Positions 51,401-63,764 of a stretch of 64,000 nt of DNA are shown piece by piece; position 1 is the stretch's first letter, and the number at the start of each line of letters is the position of its first letter. The notes beneath the pieces are model-generated. The model did no database searches and was not told the DNA's origin. It saw only the letters and a list, made by a program, of their open reading frames with translations. The stretch is from Litomosoides sigmodontis. Lineage: Eukaryota > Nematoda > Chromadorea > Rhabditida > Onchocercidae. A program made the translations under genes and the position numbers. The DNA is taken from assembly GCA_963070105.1 (NCBI GenBank), contig OY718804.1, forward strand, positions 5,541,317 to 5,605,316, written 5' to 3'.

Positions 51401-53083
51401 ATTCAATTCGATCACGAGTAGGTGTTGCCGTAATGAATCGTATGCTATACGCCATTGGCGGTTTCAACGGCCATGACCGGTTACGCACCGTTGAAGTCTT
51501 TGATCTGGATGAGAATAAATGGACTGAGGTTAAATTTGAAAAATGAATAGACATACTACATTTTATTCCTGTTTCTGGTAAAAGAGTCCGATATTACACG
51601 GATGTCCAAAACCAAGATAAGAGACAGCACAAAAAATTGACATGGCACTGTAAAGAATTAAACTTTTTGAGGCCTAATGAGGTTATGCCGAACAAATTCT
51701 GTTTGTGAAAACTAATCCTTGTAATCCTAGACTTTTTTGTGTTTAACTATGTTAAGTATCTAGTCGTTCCACTATAAGATTGTAATACATTGAATGTGAG
51801 ACCATAGGTTCTGTGCCTAATGTATAATGCATTATTTTCGTAGGTGAGTCCACTGATTAATAAACGTTCTGCGCTCGGAGCAGCTGTAGTAAATGATCAC
51901 CTTTATGTATGTGGTGGTTATGATGGAATTTGTTCACTTGCATCTGTCGAAGTTTTTAATCCTTGTACAAATCGGTGGACTTTGACTACTGCAATGAATA
52001 AGCAAAGATCAGCCGCTGGTATAGCTGTTATCGATAATTACATTTATGGTAATAATTTTCTGAGCTTTTGAGCGTAATCCTGTACGAAGCGTTTCACATG
52101 TCGGTGAAAAACAGAAAACCTAACGTCCAAAAAATGCTTACAGTGATAGGTGGGCATGACGGAATGTCAATATTCAACTCTGTTGAACGTCTGAATGTCG
52201 ATAATGGTGAATGGCAAGTGGTAAAATCGATGAATACGAAGCGGTGTCGTTTGGGAGCTACGACTGTTCGAGGAAAAATTTACGTTTGTGGCGGGTATTT
52301 TACTTTACATCATATCCATACCTTTCATTTTTGAAACTGTAACTAGTCTGCCTTCAGCTAATGCCAATTTACATAAATTTTATTACTTCCAGACTTTATT
52401 GTAAGTGTCGACATGGTTATTGACAGCATTAATTTTTTTTGCAGCTATGATGGATGCCAATTTTTGAAAAGCGTTGAAGTGTATGAACCAGAGAAAGACG
52501 AGTGGAGCCCATTATCACCAATGCATTTAAAAAGAAGTCGGGTATCATTAATTTCCAGTGGTGGTGTTCTTTATGCTATTGCTGGGTTTGTTGGTTTTTT
52601 TTTTTGTTTTTTTTCGTTTGTCATTACCTTTACTTCGAGGGGTGAGGTGGATCAAGTGAATTGCATAATGGTCTTACGGGTTACGAGCAGAAATCTGTCA
52701 AGCTAATAAGGTTCCCTCCCACCCACTGTCAGAATATTTCGAATAAGTATCTCCCAAATCGAAGTTTTGTACACAAAAAATGTGATTGTAGTCGAGTTCA
52801 TGACTGCTGGTCAAAAATTTGGAATTTTATGGTACCTTATTTCTTTGCCATGGTATATTTCTACACCTAAAAGTTTTTTTAGGAAATTTCGTTATGGCTC
52901 TGATTTTCATTACTCAGAAATTTGCATATAGATCATTTCAGTTATGACGGTATTTCGAATTTGAGTTCCATGGAAACCTATAGTATTGAGGAGGACAAGT
53001 GGACATTAGCAGCAAGTATGATAGCTCACGAAGGTGGCGTTGGTATCGGTGTGATACCATTCCATCCTAATAAAATATCGTAG
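48424..53083 (+). CDS. KLHL18: KLHL18: BTB-BACK-Kelch substrate adaptor of the CUL3 ubiquitin ligase
   Basis: Twelve exons in phase: 48424-48454, 48712-48859, 48951-49054, 49560-49790, 50175-50373, 50801-50965, 51165-51274, 51374-51528, 51844-52048, 52144-52294, 52445-52585, 52942-53083; 593 residues (human KLHL18 is 574). BTB ~40-145 ([33 protein letters not shown]). BACK ~150-255 ([18 protein letters not shown] differs only slightly; here [16 protein letters not shown]). The joining segment [15 protein letters not shown] is near-identical to KLHL18. Six Kelch repeats (~305-590) carry [33 protein letters not shown] and end in HEGGVGIG. The BTB and BACK domains bind CUL3 and the Kelch propeller binds the substrate; human KLHL18 targets include Aurora A. 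A shorter start at 48723 is possible if exon 1 is not used. The 3' end converges on the PDI gene. Confidence 0.95.
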
Positions 53084-53852
53084 CCTGTGATTTCCTTTTT
53101 TCTTATGACCATGAATTATGAATTGCTGTATCTTTCTTCCGCTTTCAGATTTTGCTTTTATTCATTTAAAAAAACAGATAATAAAAGTTTTATCATGCCG
53201 TTTCTTTTATTTTTTGTATTCCATTTATAGCGGTTGTTTAAATTTTCCTCATATTTTTGTAGGTGTTAATGAATGACTCTACCTTTCCTTTCTGTGTTTC
53301 GGTAGCGCACTTCTCGAATTTGCAGGTGCTATATTGCTTTCCTATTAACACTGAAGCCATTATTGTGGAGAAAATTTTGATTCGAATTTTCTTTTTAAAG
53401 AGCTCATAATCAAAGATAAGGCAAGGTCTGAGCCCAAAAGTGGTTGTTGATTTGCATAGTAATATTTTGAAAAAAGAAATGATTAGATTTGTGCTTATTT
53501 GATATTTCCAGTATTCCTTTTATAGTAAGTGTTCACTAAGATTTTTTATTCGTTTCATCTGTTCCTGTACGCGAAATACATCCGCAATAACACGGTGATG
53601 TCGATCGGTAAGTTATTTCCCCATTCTCACCATTTACTTGTTTGTTAATGAGACATTTTATTGTTTTATTTTTCAAAACATCAAAATAGGATTGGCTGAA
53701 TAAATATATTAAGCTGAGTTGGTAGCTTAACTACTTTCCTGAAAACAGATGAAGGATTAAAGGCAGTGAGAGGATGAGAGAGGAAGTGCTCTGATGGAGG
53801 AGAAAAACTGGATATTGAAGGAAGAGATCATATCAGTCGTGGAAGTTTTAGC
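53084..53852. other. Convergent intergenic region (KLHL18 / PDI-like)
   Basis: About 770 bases between the two stop codons, presumably 3' UTRs. AATAAAA at about 53178 could be the KLHL18 polyadenylation signal. No coding segment is supported. Confidence 0.5.
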
Positions 53853-56106
53853 TTAAAGTTCGTCTTTATTGTTAACGTGTTCCTTATCCTTATTTTTCGG
53901 CTGTTTTTCTCCAGTAGCTTTTTCCTTTTTGCTTTCTTTGCCTTCTTTTTCTACACTATCCTCGTCGTTCTTTTTCAAACTTGTTTTAATGAACTCGGAG
54001 AAATTTTTCGCTGTGCGTTCGTCCGTGTGATAAATGGGCTAAAAGAAGGAATGAGGAGCTAACAGGATGATGAACTTTCTTTTCACTGGTCACTTTTTGT
54101 GGGAATCTTTTTAATTAAGGAATATAGAGGCCTAAGTGATTTAATTTTTTTCTGAAACTCTTATTGTATTAAACTATATTTAGATTTTCATATTGTCATG
54201 GGTATCTCGTTATGCATTATTAGGAAAGAAAAATATTAGCTAAAGGAGCAAACTTTTTTTGATCCTTTGATAAAGAGCGCTATAGTGGGTACGTCAAATA
54301 TCGGTATTCCGAATACTTCGTTATTTATTGAGTTCATTCTGGCGATTACCAGATTTTTTTCATTTTTGTAAATTTCGCCAAGTTTCTCTAATTCTGGCAT
54401 CGTCTTTTGACATGCTTCACACCATGGTGCATCTGTAAGAGCAATGGTGATCGAATTTTTTTAATCGAGAAACCTTCCGACCAATTATTACTTACCAAAT
54501 CTGTTAACCTCTTTGAAGTAAGCCACATTTTAAGTACTGCAGTTGACAAGCGACGGTCAGCATGTGTCACATCTGCAGTTTGGCAAAGGGGGAAATGGAA
54601 GTAACTACTGTTCAGTTAGTTTTCTATAACCATGAAATAATTCAAAAATTTCAAACAGAGCATCTTTTGAAATCATAAATTAAGGTGAACACATAAAAGC
54701 ATAAATGAAAATAAGCGAATGAATTCAAGAAATCAATGATAATTATGTAAATATGGAATGGTTTGGGAATCTATCCCATATTGCGTGCATTAGAATACAA
54801 AAAGAACCGTAACAATAGCACTTTTGCTTTTCTTTAGTAAGCATTTTTAAACGCTAGAATCTTCGTTTGGGGAGAACAAGGTTTTGGAATTATTTTTCCT
54901 TTCTATTCTAATATTTTTTATAAACTATTTATTTTCTTTTTTTTTCTCTGCAAATGGTGTTTTACTAAGCAAAGGAATGGGAAGGCTTACAGAAAAATAC
55001 GAAGGTTGTTTTCTTCGAGTCGAATACTTGCTCTTCGAAGTTTTTCCCTACTAGTTGAACCACAGGGTTTTTATTCCAATCGTCAGGAATTTCTTCACTT
55101 TTCAAGAAAGGTGTTGCTTCGCCGTCCAAGCATGATTGCACGAATGCGATTATTTCTGCTTTCGATATCTGCAAATTCACTAATGCCACTAAAGGTTAGA
55201 TCAGAATGAATCTTCCTAATCTATAAGAACTGTGAGAATGTCTCACGAGATGTCTCTTCGGTCTTTGCTATATGCTATTTTCATTTTCCTTTCTGTCTTT
55301 CGCTGATAAATGTGATCTGTTAGTCCTTCATGGAATATCGATTTTCATGTGGTTACATTACTCTCATTTGGGAATGAAGTTGAAACTTTTCATCTACAAA
55401 GTTCAAAAGTGAGTGATTTGGTTAAAAAACACATTGTGAAAGGTTTGAAAAAGATTGCTTACTTCTTTCATTTCCGCTTTATATTTCTTGAAATGCTTTT
55501 TAAGGTCAATAAACGAAACGCCAGGAACATCTTCCGCTATTAAACCAAGAAATTCGATTATCTGCCAGTTTTCTTCTATGTCTGAGTTGATATACACAAA
55601 TCGAACCTGAACTCCTGGGTAATTTACCACTGAATACTTTGTTCAGATTCAGACTTTTCTACACTTCTCATTTCCTGAATTAGGAACGGTTCAGAATTCA
55701 AATGCTCGCCATTTATCTTTTTTGGCTAGTATTATGATACCAAATTTTTTGAAATAACAAGGAACTTGGACTTAAGCTGAATTGGAGTTCCTTCCCCAAC
55801 CATATAGAAGAAGACATTGTGAATGATTTTAAGAAGCTGTTGCAGTATTCTGAAGATGAAGCTTAGGGATACGCTATTAATTAGCTCTTAGGCTTCTTTG
55901 GATTGCTGCTGTCTTTATAATGCTCAATGTAAAAATGCATGAACCCTTTGTGCGAACTTCTCAGCAGCTCTCTGGAATTCATCCAGGTGATCATCATAGT
56001 CCTCGGATTCTTTTGATTCGATCAATATTGCAAATTGTGTATTTTCATTACCATCAAAAATGGACGATTTCGATCCTTTCACAAATTCCGTAACCGGGTT
56101 TTTCCT
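53853..56106 (-). CDS. Divergent protein disulfide isomerase, b'-a' half only, CEAC active site, KDEL end
   Basis: Five exons join in phase on the minus strand: 56106-55945, 55606-55463, 55168-54991, 54432-54254, 54038-53853 (283 codons with stop). They cover the C-terminal half of a PDI. The b' domain runs from NPVTEFVKGSKSSIFDG through RFVYINSD and EFLGLIAEDVPGV. The linker is EEIPDDWNKNPVVQLVGKNF. The a' domain has FYAPWCEACQKTMPELEKLGE, and an acidic/Lys tail ends in NKDEL, the ER-retention signal. The redox motif is CEAC, where PDI-2/P4HB has CGHC. That change should alter redox potential and isomerase activity. No a or b domain exon was found upstream, and the codon just before 56106 is TAG, either the end of an acceptor or a true stop. 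So this is a short or 5'-incomplete PDI, or a decaying copy. The five intact exons and the kept KDEL argue for function. Confidence 0.75.
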
Positions 56107-57696
56107 CTACAGTACATCGATATTGGTAAAATGCTGTTGTACATTAACTACATCATTAAAAATACCAATTCTGTTTGAAAATTTGACGCAATGTAAATCC
56201 ATATACGACGGAATAACTGACCACCTTCGTCCCTTTTCCTCTCCCGTTCCTTCCTTCCATCTGCCCTAGATGAAGATTAACTCTCTCTTAGCTAAACAAC
56301 CCACCCCAAATTGCTTCCTTCCCGTTTCTCGACATTTATTTTGTCTGCTATCGATGATTTAAAGCGCTTGGCATTAGCAGCTAAAATGCCTAAATATGCA
56401 ATATCTAACCTTCGTTTCAGTTATTGTTGCTAGCAGTGGAAGGAGTAGGAATGGACGGATGTGAACTTCTCTCAACATTCCCTCTTTATTTTTCAGCAGA
56501 TAAGTACGTGGAATAATACAGCGGTGGTGACGGTTGTAGGTGACACTTCTGCTAATGGCACCTTCGACAACGCTTTTGGGTCCGGACAGTCGAAAAATGT
56601 GATATGCGTTTGTTACCCTTTCCTGCCCTCGTTCGACGTCCCATCTCCGTCCCATTCTTCCAGTTACACAACCTGTTTTTAGAAGACAGAACGAGCTGTT
56701 TGTGCACACAAACAAAATTGATGAACGTTAAAATTCCACTAAATTATTGCATGTGAAGATGAATGGATGCTGTCGTCAATGCGCATAACAGGTCTGTATC
56801 ATTTGATAATATAGTTAATCATCGATATTCGATCATCCGAATCACTTACGTTCCTGAATTCGCCCTAAAAACGATGCTTTCGCCTAAAACTACATAGTTG
56901 TTGAATGTTACTTGAATTACTGTTCGTCATATCAAGCAATGCTATATTTTAGGAGATGCTGTCACAGCGTATGCTACAACTAATTATTGTCAACTTTTAT
57001 GTTTCAGTTGTTCTGAAGGACGAATGTCATGATATATTTTATATTTTAATTCAATTTATTATTTAATTCAAGTATGATGCGTTCAGTGAATCAGACAATT
57101 ACGCAGCAAACAAAATGTGTTGTATTTGCGACACTACTCCCATCGAAACAGCGGAATAAAAGCGTTGAATTCATTCCGACAGCGACACACTCTTTCCTTT
57201 CCCGTGCAGTGCTTCTCGAAAGTTTGAAAATATTCCACCGCTTTCCTTTTTCTTCTAATCAATTTCAACAGCATTTCTAGTCGGCATCGGTTCTCATTAA
57301 AACATTTCGTGCATCACAAAACGAGAGACCAGTTAGCAGCCAAAAATTAGTTCCATAGTTTTTTACTTTTTCTTTTGTCATACTCATTGCGCTCGTTTTT
57401 CTCAAAATTTGGTATATTCGCGCGGATTGGAACTTACACTGTTTTGATCTTTGGAACTAAGTTTTAGGGGTTTTAATTTCTTGGGAGACAGGAGTATGAA
57501 TATCTTTATGTCGTGAATTTTGCTTGTCATTTTTCAAAAGTTTCTGTAACTTTTTTTCCTATGAAAAATGCCTCCTCCCTATTACTCTGAAATGTCCGTT
57601 TGCTTTTGATGTATATTAAATTTATCACTGTGATACTGATCTTGTGTCGTAATATCAAGAGACGTTACCGTGTACTACTTATCTCGCGCATTTCAG
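56107..57696. other. Region upstream of the PDI-like gene, without recognised exons
   Basis: About 1.6 kb that should hold the missing N-terminal exons of the PDI-like gene or its promoter, and the promoter of the plus-strand gene at 57735. I see no thioredoxin a-domain coding sequence. Open frames at 56374-56715 (minus) and 57074-57280 (plus) have no splice or family support. An acceptor (GCATTTCAG, ending 57696) is the likely leader site of the next gene. Confidence 0.5.
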
Positions 57697-57734
57697 GTGT
57701 TTGATTGTCCAAGCGTCAAAAAAGGATTATTGCA

Positions 57735-59555
57735 ATGAACAATCCTGAAAGTAAGTCTTATCCTTTGTCTGTTTGGTTAATATACAAGAAAGGATCAATT
57801 GAATTTCATTTCCGAGTATTTCTCTTCCCATTTTTCCTTATTATAGCTTCATACAATGTTTCTTGTTCTTTCTTATCTTTTCTAGAAAATCGAAAGTTAG
57901 GTGAAAATGTGCGTTGTTTGCGTGAGCAAGGACTAACTTTTTCCCAAATTTCTCAGGAACTGAAGGTATTTTTTACTTACATATTTATTATTGAGAATCA
58001 GGTGACAGTGATGCATAAATAATCTCTGACATACTAGAATTGGATTTAATACGTCCGTTGCACCACCTATCCGTCTTTTCATCTCAATTTTGTTTAGTGC
58101 GCAGATTTCAGCATCAATTCTACACCAATTATTTGGTTTGCATCTTTTATTGCCTTTATTTTCTCGATCGCCGTGGATTCTAGCCCCAGAACCTTAACTT
58201 GCTTAACATGGTGCTGTTCAAATCTAAGTGTTAAGATACTGCAGAATGTTTTTCGAAAAACTCTAGGTGAATGCTCGACTGAATGCTTTAATAGGAATCT
58301 TTTGTTACATAACGAAAAGGCATTTGCATACTTCAGCAACCGCTATCGACATGTTATTCAGCCATGAGGTCACTTAAATTATCTAAAGATTATACAGAAA
58401 GTCTAAAGATGATTGTGAAGAGAAAGAAACGTGATTGTACTGGACCTCTACAGTCGGTAAATATTCATACTTTGTAAGGTTTCTGCTTATTTTAGTAAGC
58501 AGAAAAGTTGGAAATCATGTTCTTAGAAGCTATTTTGAATTACGGAAAATACTTCGAAATCGTCATTTGATTAAATAAAGAGTGAGCTAAATATCTCAAA
58601 TAATAAATGGATAATGCTAAGAAAGGTTTGAAGAAGTCATTGCAGGGTGGCAGCTGTTGTTCAAGTTCGGAATCAGATCATTTCGTTGATGAATCTCCTT
58701 CTATTCAACCTTCATCATCCTTCACTCTTTCGTCACCTACTTATGCAACCTGTGGCCTAACATCGACTACAAACCAGCTTTTGCATGCGGTGAACAAGTC
58801 AATCGAAGCGACTCCGTGGCATCAGCAGCTTAGTTCCAACATGGTATCACTGAATCAATATGGATTTTGGGCAATTTTATTTGTGTCTTTGTAGGAATAC
58901 TAAAGCGAGGGATATTTGGAAAACTTTACCAACTTCAGAAAAATATCATTTTTTATCAACTTCAGAAAAATGAAGAAGGAAACGATGAACATCGTATGGT
59001 AACCGATCATTCATCCACCACATTCTCAATTGCCACCTCTTATACCGGCACTCCAGCTGTTTCATCCTCCGTACCATATCAAGAAATAAATCCAAGAACT
59101 AGTCATTTCCTGGCTGAAGCTAGACGTATTGCTTCTCCAGCACAATTTCAGGTGAATTATAAAGAAGAAATCAATCGACAAAGCAAAATAGGGAGCGGCA
59201 AACTTTGTTTATCGTTGCGATGTGTAACCAATTTAGTTTAATTATTAAACTTTGATTTCCCTATTTTTGTTAGTGGAAGTGTATTATTGAAAGTTACGCA
59301 TGAAGTTCGTTTGGGTTATTTCTCTACTATATATTTTTTAGTGAAATTCTATGCATGTTTCAGAGAAGCGATATTACGAAAGTAACTGTTTTGGAAGGAA
59401 ACGCTGAAAACGCCATAACGCAGAAGCTAACATGGGCTTTGGAGCAGCTGGAAAATTCCAAGAAACCAGATGAAATTGTGCAGTTGATGAATGTGGTAGC
59501 GAGTGCTTTGAACATATTAAATAGCTTGAAAGTCAAGGATAATTCTGGGCGATAA
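57735..59555 (+). CDS. Unrecognised protein with N-terminal helix-turn-helix-like region
   Basis: Seven exons in phase: 57735-57750, 57886-57965, 58105-58135, 58362-58456, 58646-58843, 58966-59151, 59364-59555; 265 residues. A spliced-leader-type acceptor ends at 57696 and supports the ATG at 57735. Residues 5-43 (NRKLGENVRCLREQGLTFSQ, then ISQELKISASILHQLF) read as three short helices of a homeodomain-like or transposase-like HTH. A basic stretch follows (IVKRKKRD, about residue 66), then a Ser/Thr/Pro-rich low-complexity middle, then a helical, Leu-rich C-terminus (ALEQLENSKKPDEIVQLMN) that could mediate dimerisation. HTH, basic cluster and low-complexity middle suggest a nuclear DNA-binding protein, but this is inference. 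I recognise no family and saw no catalytic motif. Exon 3 (31 nt) was found by phase and is the least certain. Confidence 0.6.
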
Positions 59556-62275
59556 ATTTGAAGATATGTTTCGGTACCTCTTATTTCTTACAGCTGAGAT
59601 GTCAACGAACCAATTATATTTACAGTTTGAACTTTTAATAAATCATATTTCTCGCTTTTTATTGGTTATCTTGAAAATCTGTGGGTGAAGCGCAGTATTA
59701 TTGGACAGAAAAGTAACAGGTATGGTAGTTGGCATTTAGTATTATTATACCATTGCTACAGTGAAAAGCTAGACCTTATGTTTCAACTTTAAAACAGTTG
59801 TATGTGAAAATTTGGAATTTGCAAACATATAAAAATGAATTCTCGCAAATGGTTCACATCATTTGTTCGGCTTGTTACCAAGAAAAACAAAAAACATTCT
59901 CTAGAAGAATCTCAATGAAATATTAATTTACACCAGTATTCTCTTATACTCACACTATGTATTATTCATCATTTCTCTAAAAATGAAAATGGGGTTTTGT
60001 ATAAAGTTATACAAGAAACGTATTGCCATGATCATTATTTGTGACCTCTTAATGACACCTGTCAGCGAATGTTACACCTTAAATTGCTTTTTTTCAAGTT
60101 TTGGGAAGCATTTCCTATCTGAACGCTTCATGTTAATAGCATAATTTATAAATTAACAAACTAAACAAAAAAATTTATAAAATATAAATTAACAGGGAAG
60201 TTTGTATCTTATTCTTTACACGTAGACTTTACATGCATTGTTTATGTCAGTTCTTTGGATAGATAATTTTTAGGTAATTTCCACCTATGATACGGATGAT
60301 TTCTTAGTGGTTGCAATTTTTACCAATTGCCTTTGATTTGTATTTTGAAGTGATATAAAAGAATGAGAAGGTAGGAGAAATTTGGTTTGAATGTTAATAG
60401 ATCTATAACACACCTTAATATGCTAATACACTTAGATCAACTGATCATGAACAACATAAAGGTAGACAGAAACAATTTTAAAAAAAAAGACAGATGTTAC
60501 ATACAGAAGGGATCAGTGACGTGAATCAATCATCCGTTTAGCATGTTACTGTGAACTAATTGGCTTCATTTATTCCGAGACAACAGCAATCAGACATTAC
60601 TACCTCTAAGTATGTTTGAAGCCTTTCCATGCGCATCTGCTCAATAACAGTTTTGGGGTAAATTGTGCACGTTCACAAAGGCAAAATTCATTTTTTCGTC
60701 ACAGCTCAGCCAGTTCAGATAATTGAAGCGGTCTGTATGCTTTCATAAATTCATGTACAACGTATAAGTAGTACACATACACCAAGGATGTTTCCGTGTT
60801 GCAGATTCTCGAGAAAAAAAACAAGTTAACATCCACTGCTTCAAAGAATATTACTATTTTTGAAGTTAAATTGTATACCGTTTGTTTCATACAGTACTTT
60901 TGCATACATTTAGTTAATAGGATGTGACTGATAACTGTTCTTCCAAATGATACTACATGGCTTGCATAAAATCGTTTAACATGCAATTTACTGAAAGCTT
61001 CCCTTATGAAATGAATGGGGCAGGAATGTTGCGTGGCACTATTTCGGCTGCAACTGATCACTGTAAGTGGACATTACGTTCGAATTGAGTCTGATCTCAT
61101 CTCAGTATCTGCCATGACGAATGGAGCTGGATGGATGTGTTACTGCTGCTAGACATGCTGTGGAAAATTAGATCAACTGCGAGTGCACTCTCAGCTATCC
61201 ATGCAGGCTGGGCAAGGAGAAAATCGCTCACCTAAGTTGACCCTTCTCTGACCTAACAACATATTGCATAAATAGGACGGTAAAGACATTCGACGAGCAT
61301 AATTCCCATCATCCTACGTTAAGCACTTTACCTTTGTCGCTACCGATACTGATATGCTCTAGACCTTGCACGTATTGTCGGATGTCAAGCGTGCGCTCAC
61401 GATCTTCGAGACAGGAAAGGAAGATCAAGGAGAACGGCAAACCCCTCCGACGACAAGAATTACCTACCAGCTCTCCCCACACAACACATAAGAAATACTA
61501 GTAGACTACACGCAGTATGCAACACTGATATCTGCTCTAGACCATGCAGTATGTGATGTTGATAGAAGTTGTGGACGGTCAAGTTTTATCGATATGAGGT
61601 GGTGGTATTCCAGGACGTCATAGGGCAAGCAAGGTTGTTGAGGAATGGTGATAGTGTTTCTCCGGTTGTATTTATTTTTGTGTGAGATTTCTAATTGGAA
61701 AGTTTAATTTAAAAAAGAATTGAAATCCTACTTTACGGTATCTAATTTATTTTGCTTCATTTACACTACTTTCTGGCCTCAAAATTTTCGAGGCTAAAAA
61801 TGATCACTAAATTATTAATCCTTCTATTCCTCCTATATTGTTCTACTTTTTCGAAGGCATTGTTATCAGGAGCAGAAAAATAAAAGTATTAGGATAGAGT
61901 GATCTTTGATTACCCGGTATGAGATTTATCACAGAAACATGAAACTTCAAACTAAAATAATAAGTACCCTAAATTTTTAGTAAATATGTGGTATTAATGT
62001 TATGTCCCAGTAATTATTAACATACCATAAACCAAAGTTCATGCAAGAAAAGCACGGCTACGCTTGAAAAAGCAACAAGCGAGCTGTCAAAGCATATCGC
62101 GTGATTCTTGGCTACCGTTTTATTACTGATTACAATTTTGTTAGTATTTGCGGTAGGAATCTTGACATAATAACTCTGTATAACCTTTCTCACATTATGT
62201 TTTGCTTTTCTTCTCAATACGTCGATTTTTGTTGTCATATGATGAATGATTAGAACTGGTTAATTATATTTTCAG
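59556..62275. other. Intergenic region upstream of the UBE2G1 gene
   Basis: About 2.7 kb. A 120-codon minus-strand open frame at 60699-61061 is not supported by composition or splice sites. The segment 61060-61640 is less AT-rich than its surroundings but holds no recognised gene. A TATTTTCAG acceptor ending at 62275 probably receives the spliced leader for the next gene. Confidence 0.5.
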
Positions 62276-62338
62276 TAGCCGAAGAAAGGTCGATTGTTGT
62301 TTCTATTGGTGGTGCAGTGGGTTATCTAGTGGAGGAGC

Positions 62339-63764
62339 ATGGGTGAACTACAGTCGGCACTTCTTTTGAGAAAGCAACTTGCAGGTTAGAATCCCTTCAA
62401 ACATTCTAATCTTGAATTATTTGCTATTTATTTGTAGTAAGTCAGGCGTCCCTAAACTTAGACCTATATTTTTGATATTCTCCACGGATTACTGAATCTA
62501 CAGATTCTCACGGAGGTTTGCTCGCTAAGAATATCTCGGCAAGTTGTCTCTACTGACTAGTTTTTGCTCATCGAACTGTGGGTTAAGATAGTGGTACGGA
62601 AGAGAAGAAGCGATATGGAGAATTAGTTTTGCCAATTATATCTGTCAAAATGAAGCTACATAGGGCAACTGGGGGATTCCGGATGATAGCAGGATACTAT
62701 GGCTTGCAAAATGCATCGCTGTAGGAAAAATGTAATTAATCTCGTTACAGAATTGAAACGAGTTCCTGTTGACGGATTTTCAGCAGGTCTTCAAGGTGAT
62801 GATATTTACAAATGGGAAGTGCTTGTTATTGGACCACCTGATACTCTTTAGTTAGTTTCAAACAATTTTTCGTGTTGGTTATCACTTTCAATCAAGGTAC
62901 GGCAAAAGGTCTTAGATATTCGGAAGAAGAGGCAAGATTGATAGATTCATGGGAAAGTTTTCCCAATTGATGTCTTCGATCCGTTATAACATGCAGTTGT
63001 ATCCTGGAATTCGCGCAGCAGCTTCGTGTTGTTATAAGGTGAAGTTTTTTTGAATGAAAACGTACAGTTTGAAAATGCTGGTTGTTTCAGCGAAGGAGGG
63101 TTTTTCAAGGCGCTTCTGGAATTTCCGAAGGAATACCCACTGCTACCGCCAAAAATGAAGTTCATTTCAGAAATCTGGCATCCGAATAGTACGTACATTT
63201 CTCTATTTTTTCACAAATAATTTATGTTCAAATCCTGCATTCTGCCTCACAAAATATTACATAGTCATTCCGATTACATAGTGTTGAAATAGAACAGAAA
63301 ATGCACGTTGAATCTACAGTGAAAGAGTTTATCGCTATAACTGGCAGAATAAAGCTATTCAAGTCGCAAAATGTGTAACTAGAGGTTGAACTAAGACTTG
63401 TATAATAAACTCTTTTAAAGGTTTATATGTGTGATTATTGCTTGAAAAATACACTTTAATGAACGTCAGGGAGCATAGATTTGTCTTGATATGCCGAAAT
63501 AATTCTACATTCTGTTTACTAGTTTCTAATTCGTTCGCAATTTCATGCATTAGAGACAATTTTAGTTTATTATTATTTGTTTTAGTTGACAAGGAAGGTA
63601 ATGTGTGTATATCGATATTGCACGAACCAGGAGATGATCGATGGGGTTACGAGAAGCCAGAAGAAAGGTGGTTACCTGTTCATACCGTAGAAACAATTCT
63701 TCTTTCTGTTATATCGATGCTGGCAGATCCAAATCACGATTCGCCTGCAAATGTTGATGCTGCG
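62339..63764 (+). CDS. ubc-7: Ubiquitin-conjugating enzyme E2 G1 (UBE2G1), last exon(s) outside window
   Basis: Four exons in phase: 62339-62384, 62751-62850, 63091-63188, 63586-63764; 141 residues, against about 165-170 in the family. It begins [29 protein letters not shown], one of the cleanest matches in the window (shown here only in part: the core reads [18 protein letters not shown], then [16 protein letters not shown]). The active-site Cys89 lies in [14 protein letters not shown] and is followed by the acidic loop insertion ([15 protein letters not shown]) that marks the UBE2G/UBE2R/Ubc7 group. It ends at DSPANVDAA with a GT donor at 63765. The conserved end (KEWRE...) is not in the remaining 235 bases, so the final exon lies further right. 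UBE2G1 builds Lys48-linked chains with CRL4 ligases; Ubc7-type enzymes act in ER-associated degradation. A leader acceptor ends at 62275. Confidence 0.94.

Noticed and set aside
58094..58339. 81-codon minus-strand open frame with a protein-like end
   Set aside because: It overlaps exon 3 and introns of the plus-strand HTH-like gene, has no splice support on the minus strand, and matches nothing I know.
60699..61061. 120-codon minus-strand open frame
   Set aside because: No recognisable domain, no splice partners, and ordinary intergenic composition.
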